The notes below the pieces were generated by a model. That model was given only the letters and a program-made list of their open reading frames with translations. It ran no database searches and was not told the origin of the DNA. A program made the translations under genes and the position numbers. Source: Homalodisca vitripennis (lineage: Eukaryota; Arthropoda; Insecta; Hemiptera; Cicadellidae). From it: 64,000 nt of DNA. The stretch is taken from assembly GCF_021130785.1 (NCBI RefSeq), contig NC_060215.1, positions 115,406,501-115,470,500 of the forward strand, in the 5' to 3' direction. Positions 1 to 11,860 of this stretch are shown one piece after another. Position 1 is the stretch's first letter, and the number at the start of each line of letters is the position of its first letter.

Positions 1-259
1 TGCGGCGCTCTTAATGTCCTTAAAATACTATCAATCTAGCAATTTGTACTGGTCAACATTTCCCACCAAAATTATAATCCAGAATTAACGACGGTCCTCC
101 TACAGAAGCGGATGGGGGAAGAATACAATACATCATATAAATATGACGGGCGAAACTCAGCGTAATATTTCCTTGTCAGGGGGGCCTGGACATCGGCCTC
201 CCTCACTTAATAACACCGCCCCTATTCCTAGAGAACAGTGCTCCTTTAATTAATTTCCC
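1..259. other. AT-rich DNA, nothing recognised
   Basis: Unique AT-rich sequence with no long frame, repeat or motif that I can support. Confidence 0.5.
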
Positions 260-540
260 CTCGTGTGCAGTCCAGCGTTATCGCCTTTTGATCAAGTCTC
301 TGGACATCGAGTGGCGAGTGTGGCGGAAAAGGAGAGTGGGGGGTGTACAGGATTAAAACGGGGGCAGCGTCCATCAGGGAGACAAAGGGGGCAATCATGG
401 ATGCGTCTTAGAGACGGACCGGGGATCTCGTGGGTGGGGAGGGGTGAATTTATCGCATAGGTGGGCCTGAGTCTCGGCTTCACGGAAGCAAAGAAGGGCA
501 GATGCTTCGCCTCGGGGCATTCGCACCTATATTTTACTGT
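260..540. other. CpG-rich patch
   Basis: A GC- and CpG-richer block in AT-rich flanks, with several G runs on the plus strand. Open frames of 65 codons (plus) and 89 codons (minus) overlap here. Both are what a stop-poor GC-rich stretch gives by chance, and neither resembles a family I know. It is more likely a regulatory or conserved non-coding segment than an exon; the sequence shows only the composition. Confidence 0.4.
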
Positions 541-1689
541 TATGTCCCTTTTTATTAACAATACTTCACAAATTGGATTTACAACGGGGAAATATTGTTG
601 AGGAGAATAGAGATGTTATTTTGATGGAGGATCTCTTAGTACGCGCGCCGCAAGATAGATGTCGCTGCAGTCGCCACCCCATGCCCTCACCCGCTCCTGG
701 GAATTGTTTTATACACAGAGACACTCCTCTGTATTTGAAATTAAATTCTATTATTCATTGTGGAAGTTGAGCATAAAACACGGGCGCGCGAGTTTTAATA
801 AGTTCGCCTCGGGAGTTGATGAAACTATAACAATAGAGAGTGGATTAGAGAGTCAGGCGTTACCCTGTGCCAGTGTAACATTTAATTAATGTTCATGCGT
901 CTGCTTTAGTTGTGGCTTCCTTACAAAACGAGTTCCTCGCTCCTTACGCTCGCTTTAACGTCTTGTGTAATGCGCAAACTTGTATTTTAAAAGGACCAAT
1001 TCTCGTTTGCACGAATCGTTGATAAAATTAAAGAATTGGAAATTCTCTCTTGGAGTTGTAGAGAAAAAATAACTTTGATAAATGTGGATGTAAAAGGGTT
1101 GGGGGCAAAGAGAACTATTCTTCAGCAAAACAACAAAGAGCGTCCAAGATATATTGAGCTAGTGAGCTTGGAATCTTTGAAAAAGCTCTAAGGAATGGAT
1201 TCCAGAGGAAACAAGAAATAAATCTTAGAGGGAGATTTTAAAGAATCGCTTCTTTCTAGCACTTTTTAGCATAACTGGCTACATACGAAAACGATCCATG
1301 AACCAAGACAGTGTATTCATTCCAAATTAAATGTCAATGCTTATCGCACTTTTCTTCCGTATTTAATGGCAGTAAGATATTAATTTTAATAAATGTACTT
1401 AATAATATAAATATTATATTTACATTTTTAAACACCATATTTTAAATATCAACATTATTTTCTATAAGTTCACTTTTTATTTGTTAATCGTTGAGGATTG
1501 TCTATCATTAGTCAGTAAATAAAAGAAACACTGTATCAGTTAAATCACATATAAATATAATGTTACGGTGCGTGGTTTTAAGCAGGAATTAATTAATCTG
1601 TAAAGCGTCGAGTCACTATATAAAACTCGGTTAATCAAGAACAATAGGAAACTTTAATTTAACTAACTATTAGCGAAGAAGTTCGACTC
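541..1689. other. Gene-free AT-rich stretch
   Basis: Mostly AT-rich and unique. Frames of 65 and 76 codons at 573-889 overlap each other and show no domain. Nothing else supported. Confidence 0.4.
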
Positions 1690-2110
1690 AACAGTCCGAT
1701 GCGGTGCGGGAAGGAACAGTCTGATTTAAAGGCACTTATTTTCTCCGGGATGCGGAAAATGGAAGTTAAAATCGATTTCGGGCAAAAACAGACCCGGATT
1801 AACAGCAATGGCAATATATTTAAAGTTCACTTTTGTTTCATTCGGTCGCAGCCAATCTCAGAAACACCTGCGGCCGCGTTTCTCTCTCCGGGATCGAAGA
1901 AAAGCAATTCCAATGTTTATAGAAAACTTAGATATCTCCCGACCCCCTTCCCTGACAAAACATCCACTTCTATTTTTTCCCTCTATCTGAGATAGTCGCT
2001 TAGGCCATTCGTCTTTCCCCCCATCCACCACCCTTATTTCCAGTCGTGGGACAATGTGACACCTTGGAGTTATAGCCCCCCACCCTTTCCTATCACCCCT
2101 ACCCACCTTG
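1690..2110. other. CpG-containing, pyrimidine-rich patch
   Basis: A block of higher GC with a NotI-type GCGGCCGC core near 1,870 and a long C/T-rich plus strand at about 1,940-2,105. Three overlapping frames of 60-98 codons on both strands cancel each other as coding evidence. Candidate regulatory segment only. Confidence 0.35.
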
Positions 2111-2839
2111 AATGTTTCTCTTCAGCACTGTTTATTTGATATTCCCTAAAGCTAGAGAGAAGTTTTTATCGGAATCGTTGAGCAATAGAAAACCTGCGTT
2201 GATTGCAGGATAGGTTTTAAAAATTTACGTGGATTACGTCTTCCTCGGTTTATTTACAACAATATGGCTCGTTCGAACATATTAGATTAATAAACTGTAA
2301 AAAACGTAAAATAATTTAGGTTGCCTTGAAGTACACAGTAAGATTATTACGTAGTAATTCAGAAAAATAAAGGAGATAAACGAAAACAAACATTTATGTT
2401 CTTTATTGCAGCACACAATAAATAAAATGGCGTATAGGTAAGCTTTTTACAAATTTTACTTCAAAATAAAATAAAACTATTGTCTTTAGTTGTAGTAATA
2501 TTAAAGGAAAATTTTAAATTTTTGTTTAAGCGAAAGAATTTAAACATTTCTCAAAATCACCTGAAGAAGCCATAATTAACTATATCGTATATTTTGGGCT
2601 TAATTACAAAGAGTTAATACATATCTTTCTATCTGCTCTTCGCTTTTGCTAATAAATCCAGTATTATGTAATTAATCATGCAGTGTTTTCAAAAAATATA
2701 TGTTCATATTTTAATTTAATTTTAGATTATGATAGACTTGATGGACACATTCATCTATTCTTTCATTATTAACAAAATAATGTTTTAATGTAGGTTGTAA
2801 AAAGTAAAATAATGAGTAGGAAAATAAATAAAGAGGAAC
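2111..2839. other. Gene-free AT-rich stretch
   Basis: Very AT-rich, with no open frame worth recording and no repeat seen. Confidence 0.45.
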
Positions 2840-3070
2840 ATTCAGCGAGCGTAGCTTGTAATTAGGGAGCAACTAGAGTAATTAGAGAGTAACTCTCCAC
2901 GACCTACGGTACCCCTCACAGACTTAGCTGCCCTCTTCCTCGCCCTCGAAGAGAGACAAATCTCCCTCGGCCTGATCTTGACGCTAGGGACGTGTGATCC
3001 ATAATGCATAAGTCGGGTCGGCCGAGGCACTCGAGGATCACGGGATAAAGGCCCACCTTCATCGTGAGCT
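2840..3070. other. CpG-rich patch
   Basis: About 230 bp of raised GC and CpG in AT-rich flanks. A 62-codon minus frame covers most of it but has no recognisable features. Probably non-coding. The DNA from here to 3,840 is AT-rich and featureless apart from a short A run near 3,210. Confidence 0.35.
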
Positions 3071-3869
3071 TACCCTTAACACCTTTTGGCTATTGAGACT
3101 ATATGGGTTTGTTATTGTGAGTAATCTTACCGGCATCTTTCGCGAGCAATACCATCAATCTAACATTTTATTATATTATCGGGAGTTTTATTTCCCAATG
3201 TTAAGAAGTAAAAAAAAAAAAACATGACACATTAGGATTTTAGTTTTTGGCATGCACTTTTCGATAAAAGTATTGTTTTTTAGACGCAATTATGAACCTA
3301 ATATATATAGTTTGGTAGTTTACCGCCGTGCCTAGTGCAAGTACTGAACCTATGTTTGTTTTCACCATGGTATGATTTCTTCACTTTAGTTTTTTATTTA
3401 ATTAACTATTTAATCTTAACGACTGTGAGAGGTATTAAACTTAGATATTTTTATGACTCTCATTTTATAACGTTTGATATGGTATTTTTATGATATCATA
3501 TATATTATATAACTTTTAAAACTTTTCTCCTATTACTAAAAATATAAATCTTTTATGGTCTATATGTAACTTGAGGAAGATAAATCAATGCTATAGAATT
3601 GACAGTATAATTAGTTTATAGAATAGGTACCTTGATATCAGATTATTTTTAAACATAATGGTGCAGAATAATTTTTATGCGTTTTAGTAGGAAATTTTTA
3701 TATGTGGATATTTTAATTTTTTTGTGGTATCTTGATAAAGGTATCTTGAACACATCGATGTCGGCTTCGATTTCTGTGGTAATTCAGACGATAATGTAAC
3801 ACAAAACGAACCCGGAATGTATCCAACGACACTTTGTCCCCCCTCACCCCTCTCCCCTCCCGCGTGTTT

Positions 3870-4060
3870 GGAGCTGGGCCATGTTCGGCGCACATGCGGT
3901 GCTGTTCGGTGACGAGAAGTTATTTATGCGCCAAACGCTCCACTGATAAATCACAGTATTAATTGTGCGGCCAAGAGCTTCGGATAAATTATGGAAAATT
4001 AATCGATGCGCGGTCAGCTTGTTTATTATGCGCTTCTCGTCGCTTTTAATTCCTGTCATT
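3870..4060. promoter_or_regulatory. Candidate enhancer with homeodomain-like motifs and a dyad
   Basis: This block packs TTATTTATGCG (3,920-3,930), GATAAATCAC, ATTAATTG, GGATAAATT, AATTAATCGATGCG and TTTATTATGCG (4,022-4,032) into under 150 bp. ATTA cores and TTTAT(T/A)ATG-like sites are typical of Hox, caudal and other homeodomain binding. GACGAGAAG at 3,911-3,919 recurs inverted as CTTCTCGTC at 4,033-4,041, framing the block. The motifs and the dyad are seen directly; enhancer function is inference. Confidence 0.35.
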
Positions 4061-4250
4061 GCTTTGTACAGCTGTTACAGTGGGATATTCCGGCAGGGCT
4101 GGCAACCGATGCAATGAAAAATCTCAGGAAAATTTACGAAATCTACAAAAAATAAGTGAAAACTGTCAATCGTTACATCGACGTATTGGAGATAAGCAAA
4201 CTTTTCTCAAAAGAATTGAAGTGCATGTCCAAAACGTATAGTTTTTACGA

Positions 4251-4286
4251 CTATTAAATTCAGAACAAAAGTTCTGAATTTAATAG
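4251..4286. repeat. Perfect 16-bp inverted repeat, 4-nt loop
   Basis: CTATTAAATTCAGAAC (4,251-4,266) is followed by AAAA and then by its exact reverse complement (4,271-4,286). The stem is short for a miRNA precursor, and no flanking pairing was found. Confidence 0.9.
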
Positions 4287-4899
4287 AACTGAATATCTTA
4301 TTGCAATAGCCGATATCGCATCCATAAACTCAGAAGTATTGAATATTTATAAAAAAAATAATTAAGAGATCAGTACTACTATGACGGATCCGTATACACA
4401 TGGTGTGGAGTGGGTTTGCACGACGAATATTTAAGTAGCCCACCGGAATTCCCAGAAAGAGATTGAATTACGAAATACTGTATTTAAATTAATCGTGAAT
4501 ATGGTTTAGTGTAGTTTTTGTTCATAGAATTGAGGTCCAAACAAGCAACGGTCAATATTTTGGGCACCATACACACACTTGACGTTGAATTTACTAGTAA
4601 GTCAAAGTTGATGTGAATATAAAATTAACAAATTTATCTTTATTCCTAGCAAACATGTCCAAAAGATTACAAATGTATTTACACAACTCTCTTTTTTAAT
4701 TGCTTTACTTGAAAATATATTGAAATGCCAATAACATAATTTAAATTTAGTGGCTTTAATATTCCGGGAGAAGAATTCTCCTCGCCGCTCGGTAGTCTGG
4801 TTTTTCTTGAAGAATGGTAAGAATGGGTGGTTGGAGTAGAACGTAATAAATCCTGTAGAAAGTCAGAGTAATGAGGAGTACTATGGCTCAGACACAGTA

Positions 4900-5180
4900 T
4901 AAATTTCTGAGACTAGCAGCACTGTTTATGAGCTGCAACTGGATACAAGACGTGGGGTGGTGTAGGAGGGGGTGCCTGAGGTGGTGGCGGCGATACCGCT
5001 GACGGGGAGGAGAGGCTCGCCTCAGGGTTGCTGATAGCGCTCTGCAGGGGTTCAACCGCTGATACCATTCTAGAGGGTGCAGCCCGCCAGATTAGTCGCA
5101 CTATGCCCAGAGCTGATAACTCTCACGCTATCCTGCCAGTGAGGTCGATCATCTAGTCATATGTGCAGTCCATTCAACCC
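4900..5180. other. GC-rich patch
   Basis: A G-rich then CpG-containing block in AT-rich flanks. A 62-codon minus frame rich in Pro, Ser and Ala follows from the composition. No domain. Non-coding element or noise; from 5,181 to 6,000 the DNA is AT-rich with nothing recognised. Confidence 0.3.
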
Positions 5181-5999
5181 TGGACGCTAAAACATCACGG
5201 TAAAGAACTACACTAACATTTCAAACTCAAATCATTGAAAACATACAAGTAGGAAACCTACATCAATACTGATTACAAAAATAGAATCATAATAATATTC
5301 TTTGAAGTAACACATTTTGTTAATATAATTCCCTAAATTGTTAAGGTTTCGATTCTTAAGTACCTTAATTTAAGTGTTATTCCTTAATCATGGGTTTAAT
5401 CATTGTTTCGTACGTAGCAGTATTTTATTCATTAATACGTGTTATAATTTACATATATGTTTGGTACAATAAGATATTATTTTTTTGTTAAAACCTGTTC
5501 ATATGCTCTAAAAGTTACTATATTTATCGTGATGATTACTAGTTTATTATGTACCTTAAGTCATTCAGTTTCAAACTTTGTTTAATTTTACTGCCATGTA
5601 TCCTTTACAATGATTTAATAAGTGTGTGAAGCCTAAACAAAACACGAAAATCACAATAACTGTGTAAACCTCCAATATTGTTTTGAGTAAAGTACCATTT
5701 TGAGTTGTGACATTTAGTGATTTTTTTAAACAAATCCTTTTAAAACTTAATTTAAACGCTCAGTAAGTGATAAAACGACTAAAAATATTATGCTATTATA
5801 CTTTATTTGAATGTAAAATAACGGTCATAAATTTACGTGTAAAATGAATAAACTCTACATGAAGAATGAAAAACAACATGGTACAATAAGACTCCTAACG
5901 AACAAAACGACTCCAGACACGAGGACACGAACAGTACGCCTCATGAGATGGCAACATATCCTCCTATTTCATACTACCAACCGATTATTGATCTACCTA

Positions 6000-6340
6000 A
6001 ATCATAGGCCGCACTAACCCGAGGCTGCGGCCGTGTAGCGATATGGTGACAACGTCCGTCGTTCCGTTCCACGGTCGTTTAGAACGGCCCACATTCACTC
6101 CGGCTAGTCCGCCGTTACGTATTATGTATTTTGTACTTTCCTCGGGTGCCTATAAGACAAAATTGTGTCTGTCGGGGACAGTGGCGAGAGAGTCCTTATC
6201 AGCACGGGGACTCCTCAATGCGCCCAAGGCGATAGGCGATAGGGGTAGTGATGGCTGTCCCTCACATTCTATTTACAGGTTTATTGTCGGATCCTCCCCT
6301 CCTATCGCACTTTGAAAGCTCCATTCCCGGGGGAAGTTTA
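6000..6340. other. Strong CpG-rich patch, candidate regulatory element
   Basis: One of the clearest CpG-rich blocks of the left half. GGCCGCA (6,007-6,013) pairs with TGCGGCC (6,026-6,032), and a GGCGATA direct repeat lies near 6,230. A 90-codon plus frame (6,043-6,315) spans most of it, but it is low in acidic residues, matches no family I know, and has neither a donor nor an acceptor placed to make an exon. I favour a conserved non-coding element; a 5' exon is possible. Confidence 0.35.
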
Positions 6341-7429
6341 CCTGGAAACATATGTATTAAACGCTTGTGATTTATTGTTTATCTACAGCATATTAATACA
6401 CTGACGTAGTGTATATCGCTTATTAAATAAAAATAGTATAGTATAGTATTGTATACAATTAATTGGTGATCACCGTTGAGATAAAGAAATAGATAGTACT
6501 TGCCGCTCAATGGACAAAATATATAGATATTGTTGCAACTGAAATATTAATATGAGTTATTATAAAAACTCAAGATTCCAACTACATCTGTACATAAACA
6601 AATTTTTATGTTGGTCTATAAATAACGGAGTGATGAGTTTCTATCATTTGAAGAGCCACAATATTTGAACGAAATGACGAATCAAACTAGCCAAGGTACT
6701 AGGGCGAAATATTGATAAGATAAAAATTAAACGGTTTAAATTTGTTTGGCTTTTTTTATAGTTGTTTTCACAAGCTGCGTTATATAATATTGTTGGAACG
6801 GGGAGTTGGGCTATGAGGATCGTTTTCGGTGAAGTTTTGCAGAAGTTTTCCTTAAGTGCAACCATGAGGACATTAATTGTCATTAGCCGATTTTTTTTTC
6901 AAAACCTACCTAAAACGGAGCTAATGTATTTACATAAAAACGAAGGGCGATGAAAGAAAATTTAATGTATTAGTTCTCTCAACAAGTGAAATAATTTTTT
7001 CCTCCACAGCGTTAATTATAGTTAAAAATATTTTCTTCCTTAATAACTATATGAGCTAATGCTAAAGCGTACGTGAGCAGAATTGTTAGGAACAGCTGAA
7101 GTATCCTTCATTGCATAACTGGTAGGCTACTCTCTTATAAAGACATTTCAAGGTGTACCATTGTGTTCAAGGAACAAAGCGTCCCTTGCGTGAGTGAATC
7201 ACTGTAATTAGTATACATTAACAAATTGAATTAGTAAATTGCCACTATCTGGGTGAACGCAGTAAGGCCAGCTGCGTGTGAAGAACACGAGCGTTCGAGC
7301 TTAAACTCACCTAATCTTAATAATTTATCTGGATGTAAATTTTCACTTTCCAAGATATACCTTCTCGACTTGACAACATCCTGAGCCACTTTGGTGGATT
7401 GCTCTATAAATCGTGGCCAGTGACAAATG
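6341..7429. other. Gene-free AT-rich stretch
   Basis: AT-rich, with a short (TATAG)-type run near 6,437. Overlapping 60-80-codon frames on both strands at 6,644-6,953 have the composition of random AT-rich DNA. Confidence 0.4.
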
Positions 7430-7690
7430 GAGGATGTAGCTTGATGCATCAGCGCAGGTCTCCGGCCGGGCCTCCATTGGTGGAGAGGTCCTCCTATAAA
7501 TCCTCCTGAAGATAGGATCAGCGCAACGCGAGGGCGCCAAACCTAGGGTCACAGTTTTTATTTCTTTATTTGTCCTCCACGAGTCCAATGTGAGCGCTGG
7601 GTGATAGGTCCTTCGATAACGCCTGCTGGATTTATGTCGACGTCAGGAAAACGCTTCTAGGAAGTCCTCTAGGACCTTTTATTGAGTCTT
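7430..7690. other. GC-richer patch
   Basis: A modest CpG-containing block. An 81-codon minus frame overlaps it without recognisable content. From 7,691 to 8,380 the DNA is AT-rich; an 81-codon plus frame (7,682-7,927) there looks random. Confidence 0.3.
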
Positions 7691-8379
7691 CATTTGGGAA
7701 CGAATCAAACACAAGTCGATCACGTGACAAAATATCGTACAGTAGTAGCTTATACTTCAACATTATCTTTAAATAACATGTGGGAACCCCAAAGTATAGA
7801 AACAAATTTAGTCCACATACAGATTTGCATTAGTTTATTTGCTTTAACTTTACACTCAATTAATTCTCTTCTCGATACATTAGTTCAATACTATAACATT
7901 TTCTCAGATAATGATTTAATGAAATAATCTAAAACTGTGGGAAATCATAAAATGCTAGTATTATGAAAAGTACTTTTTTGTAACAAGCTGAAGTTATGAT
8001 TGTCTATTACTTGACCTAGAAACCAAAATGTATCAAACTAAAAAAATTAACAAACTCAAAATTGTTTTCTTGTAGATTAATGCAGAAAATACATATAAAT
8101 ATGATTTATCAATTAAAACTTTATAATAATAATAATAGAAAATAGATACATTCCTGGCTAATTTTGACAGGTCAGATTCTTAGCCATTGAAAAAGAATCG
8201 CTTTTACTTCACCGAATACATTGAGGATAAAAGGATTGTAGTTAACTAAACAACTTAACCGCTAAGTGGGCTTATTAAAAGTTATGCTGTGAACAAGACA
8301 AACGCAAAAATACTGTGTTCGGGTTACAACAAAGAGTAAATAAAAGAGGAGATGAATATGACAGGTTTAAGGGGAGACG

Positions 8380-8630
8380 GGGTGTTTCCCTCCCATTTGG
8401 CTTGACCACTCTGATGCGATTTATGGTTATGCTTTCTTAAACTGGGAATGTACTTGAGCGATAAGTACGGCGGCGGCGTGGGTGTGGTCTTTCACAGTTT
8501 GTTCTTGTCACAGAGGATATACAGCTTCGCACGGGCAAGGCTAGGCTTTTACAGGGCTTTGGGTCGCGAGTGTTGATGGTACACAGCAGTATAAAACGTT
8601 GTACATTGCGTGGGACTTGAAAGTACATCC
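8380..8630. other. GC-richer patch
   Basis: A CpG-containing block with a GGCGGCGTGGG core near 8,470. A 63-codon minus frame overlaps it. Nothing identifies a gene. From 8,631 to 9,330 the DNA is very AT-rich with nothing recognised. Confidence 0.3.
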
Positions 8631-9329
8631 TTATTTTTAAATTCCCTAAGCGAATTAAACTTTCACCTAAAACGTGAAGTGCGCATGTTTACAGATATAG
8701 GGCTGTGACTTATTGGTACTTTAGAATTAATCAGGATAACTTGATTATGTAATTCTATAACTTAGTTTATAATTTTACCACCACTCATTTTATTTTTTAA
8801 ATGACACTAATTTGGTGTTATTGTAGAATAATAAACATTTTCCATGATATTGGTACAATGTTAATTAGATTAATTGTCACATTACGCCTCTGTATGATTG
8901 ACTATTAAAAGTTCTTAGTACAAATAGTTAAATATTCAACGAAATATTTTTGTGACTATGTTAAATTCTACTATATCACATATATTGGCTCACTTTTTCA
9001 CTTATCTGGGTATTTTTAAATATCATAATTTGAACTTAATAATTCTGCAGACGTCTCACTAGTAAATAAATACAATATTTTGAATGTATCAAATATTATA
9101 TTTGAATTTCATCCTTTTTCTACATATTTTTTACATAAATCTTAGTATATATTTAGCAGGGATTTAATAAAAAATTGTGTTTTTTACGGAAAATTGTGTT
9201 TAAATAATATAATTGTTCTGTTAAGTTATTTATCTGATATTATGTATGATTTTTTAAATATAATCGTCTTCAATAATTAAAATACTTCACTTTACTGAAT
9301 TGTACACTCGAAAGTGTGACCTAGTACCG

Positions 9330-9520
9330 AACCATGTGGTGTTGGGACAAAAGTAGGGTTAGGTTAGGCGCACGTGGCCAATCAATATGGCCGCCACGCC
9401 GCTACACCAGCGCGTGCCGCCGCTGCGGACAAATCCGAAACTATCGCTATCTGTTAATTTATTAGCCGTTGTATCAGTTTTCGCACCTACCCTCCAAAGT
9501 GGTTTTTAACTCATACCTGT
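9330..9520. promoter_or_regulatory. CpG patch with CCAAT and ATGGCCGCC motifs
   Basis: A compact CpG-rich block. GGGTTAGGTTAGG (two telomere-type TTAGG units, too few for a telomeric tract) is followed by CCAAT, ATATGGCCGCCACG and CGCGTGCCGCCGC. The ATGGC core matches the YY1/Pleiohomeotic class. No adequate open frame. Promoter-like or Polycomb-element-like by motif only. From 9,521 to 10,040 nothing was recognised. Confidence 0.3.
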
Positions 9521-10041
9521 AACTATTAAAACTACACTTCTGTTGGAAGCTTTTAAATATTTTATTTGCTTAAAAGAGTATAAACTATCTAATTATATTA
9601 GGGTAAGAGAGAAATAGTAAAAATGTAAAATTGTTTTGTTCGTTTAAAATATTTTACTACGACGTCTGTAACCTGCTAGCATCTGATAAAATATTAAATA
9701 CGAAGAAGATAAGAAAAGAACAAACATAAATTTCCTGTAATTTTTATTTTATTGGAAACAAACATTATCTTGGCAAAAAGGAAAATTCTTTATTTGTAAT
9801 ATAAACAACGTTCAATACCCAAAAAACAATAATACATTTGTAACATAAATAATAACAAACGTAAGTAAAATTAAATGATTCATTTCACACAAGTTGTACA
9901 AAATTCTGGAAACATTATGTGAAAAACATTAAATTAGTATGAAAATTAAGTAGCTTTACAGTTTACAGTATTTAAAAGTTATGTATATAAAATATATTAA
10001 GCTTTTGGCATTATGGTTTGGAAATTGTTATATGCTAATTG

Positions 10042-10078
10042 AATTGCTGGCTATTGTAGGAAGTTGTTGCCAGCAATT
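10042..10078. repeat. 10-bp perfect hairpin
   Basis: AATTGCTGGC (10,042-10,051) pairs with GCCAGCAATT (10,069-10,078) across a 17-nt loop. Too short for a typical miRNA precursor. Confidence 0.6.
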
Positions 10079-10359
10079 ATGTCTTAGTTGTATAATACAC
10101 AACTTCAATCTGTTTCTTTGAACTTTTGTCGTAGTTTAGGATTTCTGTTTGTCATTAAGTCATTTTATTACAGCTGGTGTGCAAGAAAACGACATAATTA
10201 TTGAGTTATACTAATTTTCCACTCAATAAAACAAAACTTAAAATTCAAATATTCTTCCGTTTTAACTATCAACTTGTTCGCTCGGCTCCACTTGAATATA
10301 TTTTAGAATTGTTTACACAAACACCAGAAGTGCTGCAGAAGTAAACCGGAAGTAGTGAA

Positions 10360-10530
10360 TACATTAGCGGCCGTATTCCGGCTGAGGTGGTCAGAAGAGC
10401 GATGGCTTGAGGGTGGCGGGGGTGGGGGCGGAAGAAAGAAGAGCCAATTACAAAGTGAGTCAAGATTGATCACTATAGCAACGCAGCCTGTGGCTGTTCC
10501 AGCCTCCGCCACCCTCCCCCCTACAATCAA
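10360..10530. other. G-rich then C-rich patch
   Basis: GGGTGGCGGGGGTGGGGGCGG lies at about 10,410-10,431 in a GC-rich block and could form a G-rich secondary structure, though it has only three clear G runs of three or more. Frames of 64-82 codons exist on both strands and cancel out. Non-coding. Confidence 0.35.
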
Positions 10531-10973
10531 TACAACACTCACTTCTTCCATTCTTTATTACCATGCAATTTTTGTTTCGTTGTATTTAATTTACCATTAA
10601 ATGGACCACTTAAGTTTCATCTCACTTTTTAAAATTATTGCAATAGTTCAAAATAATCAAACGTTAAGGCTTATTAAAAGCATAACAAATATAACTAAAA
10701 CTGTAAAGTTTAATTTGGACTATATATTAATATTATGTGTAAATGTAAATTATTCTTATTAAAGTATACAAGTCTCTAAAAATGACTTTAATAGTAAATT
10801 TTTCTATTACAACTATTTAGAATATAATGTAAATAGAAGAGTCAAAAATACAAAAACATTTGTTAAAGAATTGGTACTTCACAAAGAAGGACGAAGCTTA
10901 AAGTGTAAGATGAATAAAGTTTGCTAACCTAAGAGCTATGCAAACTATTTAAAATTTAATTGTTAACTTACGT

Positions 10974-11563
10974 TCTAGGTTTGTTCCCGTTTCAGGGATC
11001 AACTTACTGTAGCTAGGTTTGTTCTCGTTTCAGGGATCAACTTACTATATCTAGGTTTGTTCTCTTTTTATAGATCAATTTACTGTTGCTAGGTTTGTTC
11101 TTTTTTCGGGGATCAACTTACTGTAGTGTTTGTTATCTTTTCAGGGATCAACTTACTGTGGCTAGGTTTGTTATCGTTTCAGGGATCAACTTACTGTAGC
11201 TAGGTTTGTTCTCGTTTCAGGGATCAACTTACTATATCTAGGTTTTTTTCTCTTTTCATGGATAAACTTACTGTAGCTAGGTTTGTTCTCTTTTCGGGGA
11301 TCAACTTGCTGTTGCGTTTGTTATCTTTTCAGGGATCAACTTACTGTGGCTAGGTTTTTTATCTTTTCAGGGATCAACTTACTGTAGCTAGGTTTGTTCT
11401 CGTTTCACGGATCAACTTACTGTAGCTAGGTTTGTTCTCGTTTCAGGGATCAACTTACTGTAGATAGGTTTGTTCTCGTTTCAGGGATCAACTTACTGTA
11501 GATAGGTTTGTTCTCGTTTCAGGGATCAACTTACTGTAACTGGGTTTGTTCTCTTTTCAGGGA
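10974..11563 (+). repeat. 38-bp minisatellite, about 15.5 copies
   Basis: Fifteen full units and a partial one, each about 38 bp, built around GTTTGTTCTCGTTTCAGGG then ATCAACTTACTGTAGCTAG. Each unit places a pyrimidine tract directly before CAG|GG, so it reads as a row of 3'-splice-acceptor lookalikes. Variants show a nested order: units 2-5 and 7-10 share the same markers in the same sequence (ACTATATC, then CGGGGATC with a lost TAGG, then CTGTGGC), spaced about 187 bp apart. Units 11-15 are more uniform. The array does not encode an open frame. Confidence 0.97.
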
Positions 11564-11749
11564 ACGTCTGACTTAATGTTTTATCTTATTTTATTTAAAT
11601 ATAACTTATGAAACTAGGTTACTGAATGTCTACCGAGTGCAATATTACGCCATTACATTACTGCCGCGAATAAGTATAATTGTGGCACTTGTTTGAAATA
11701 TTATACTCAAACTCGCTTTGATGTAAATAAATGTAACGTTTAGCGAAAC

Positions 11750-11860
11750 CACTACTCGCTCACAGGCTAGGAGTTGGAGTTACCCATTTTGCCAGGTAAC
11801 CTTGGCACTCAATCTCGGTTGTAGTTTAAGCGCACGCGCGGGCGTACACACAGTTTTCGC
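11750..11860. other. Short CpG patch
   Basis: About 110 bp ending in GCGCACGCGCGGGCG. Possible regulatory element. From 11,861 to 13,980 the DNA is AT-rich. Small frames at 12,535-12,738 (minus), 12,995-13,186 (minus) and 13,706-13,966 (plus, 86 codons) are unrecognised and have random-looking composition; a 12-G run occurs near 12,757. Confidence 0.35.

Noticed and set aside
9351..9376. Telomeric TTAGG tract
   Set aside because: Only about two units; common as background in insect DNA.
10974..11563. CRISPR-like array
   Set aside because: Units are contiguous with no unique spacers; it is a eukaryotic minisatellite.
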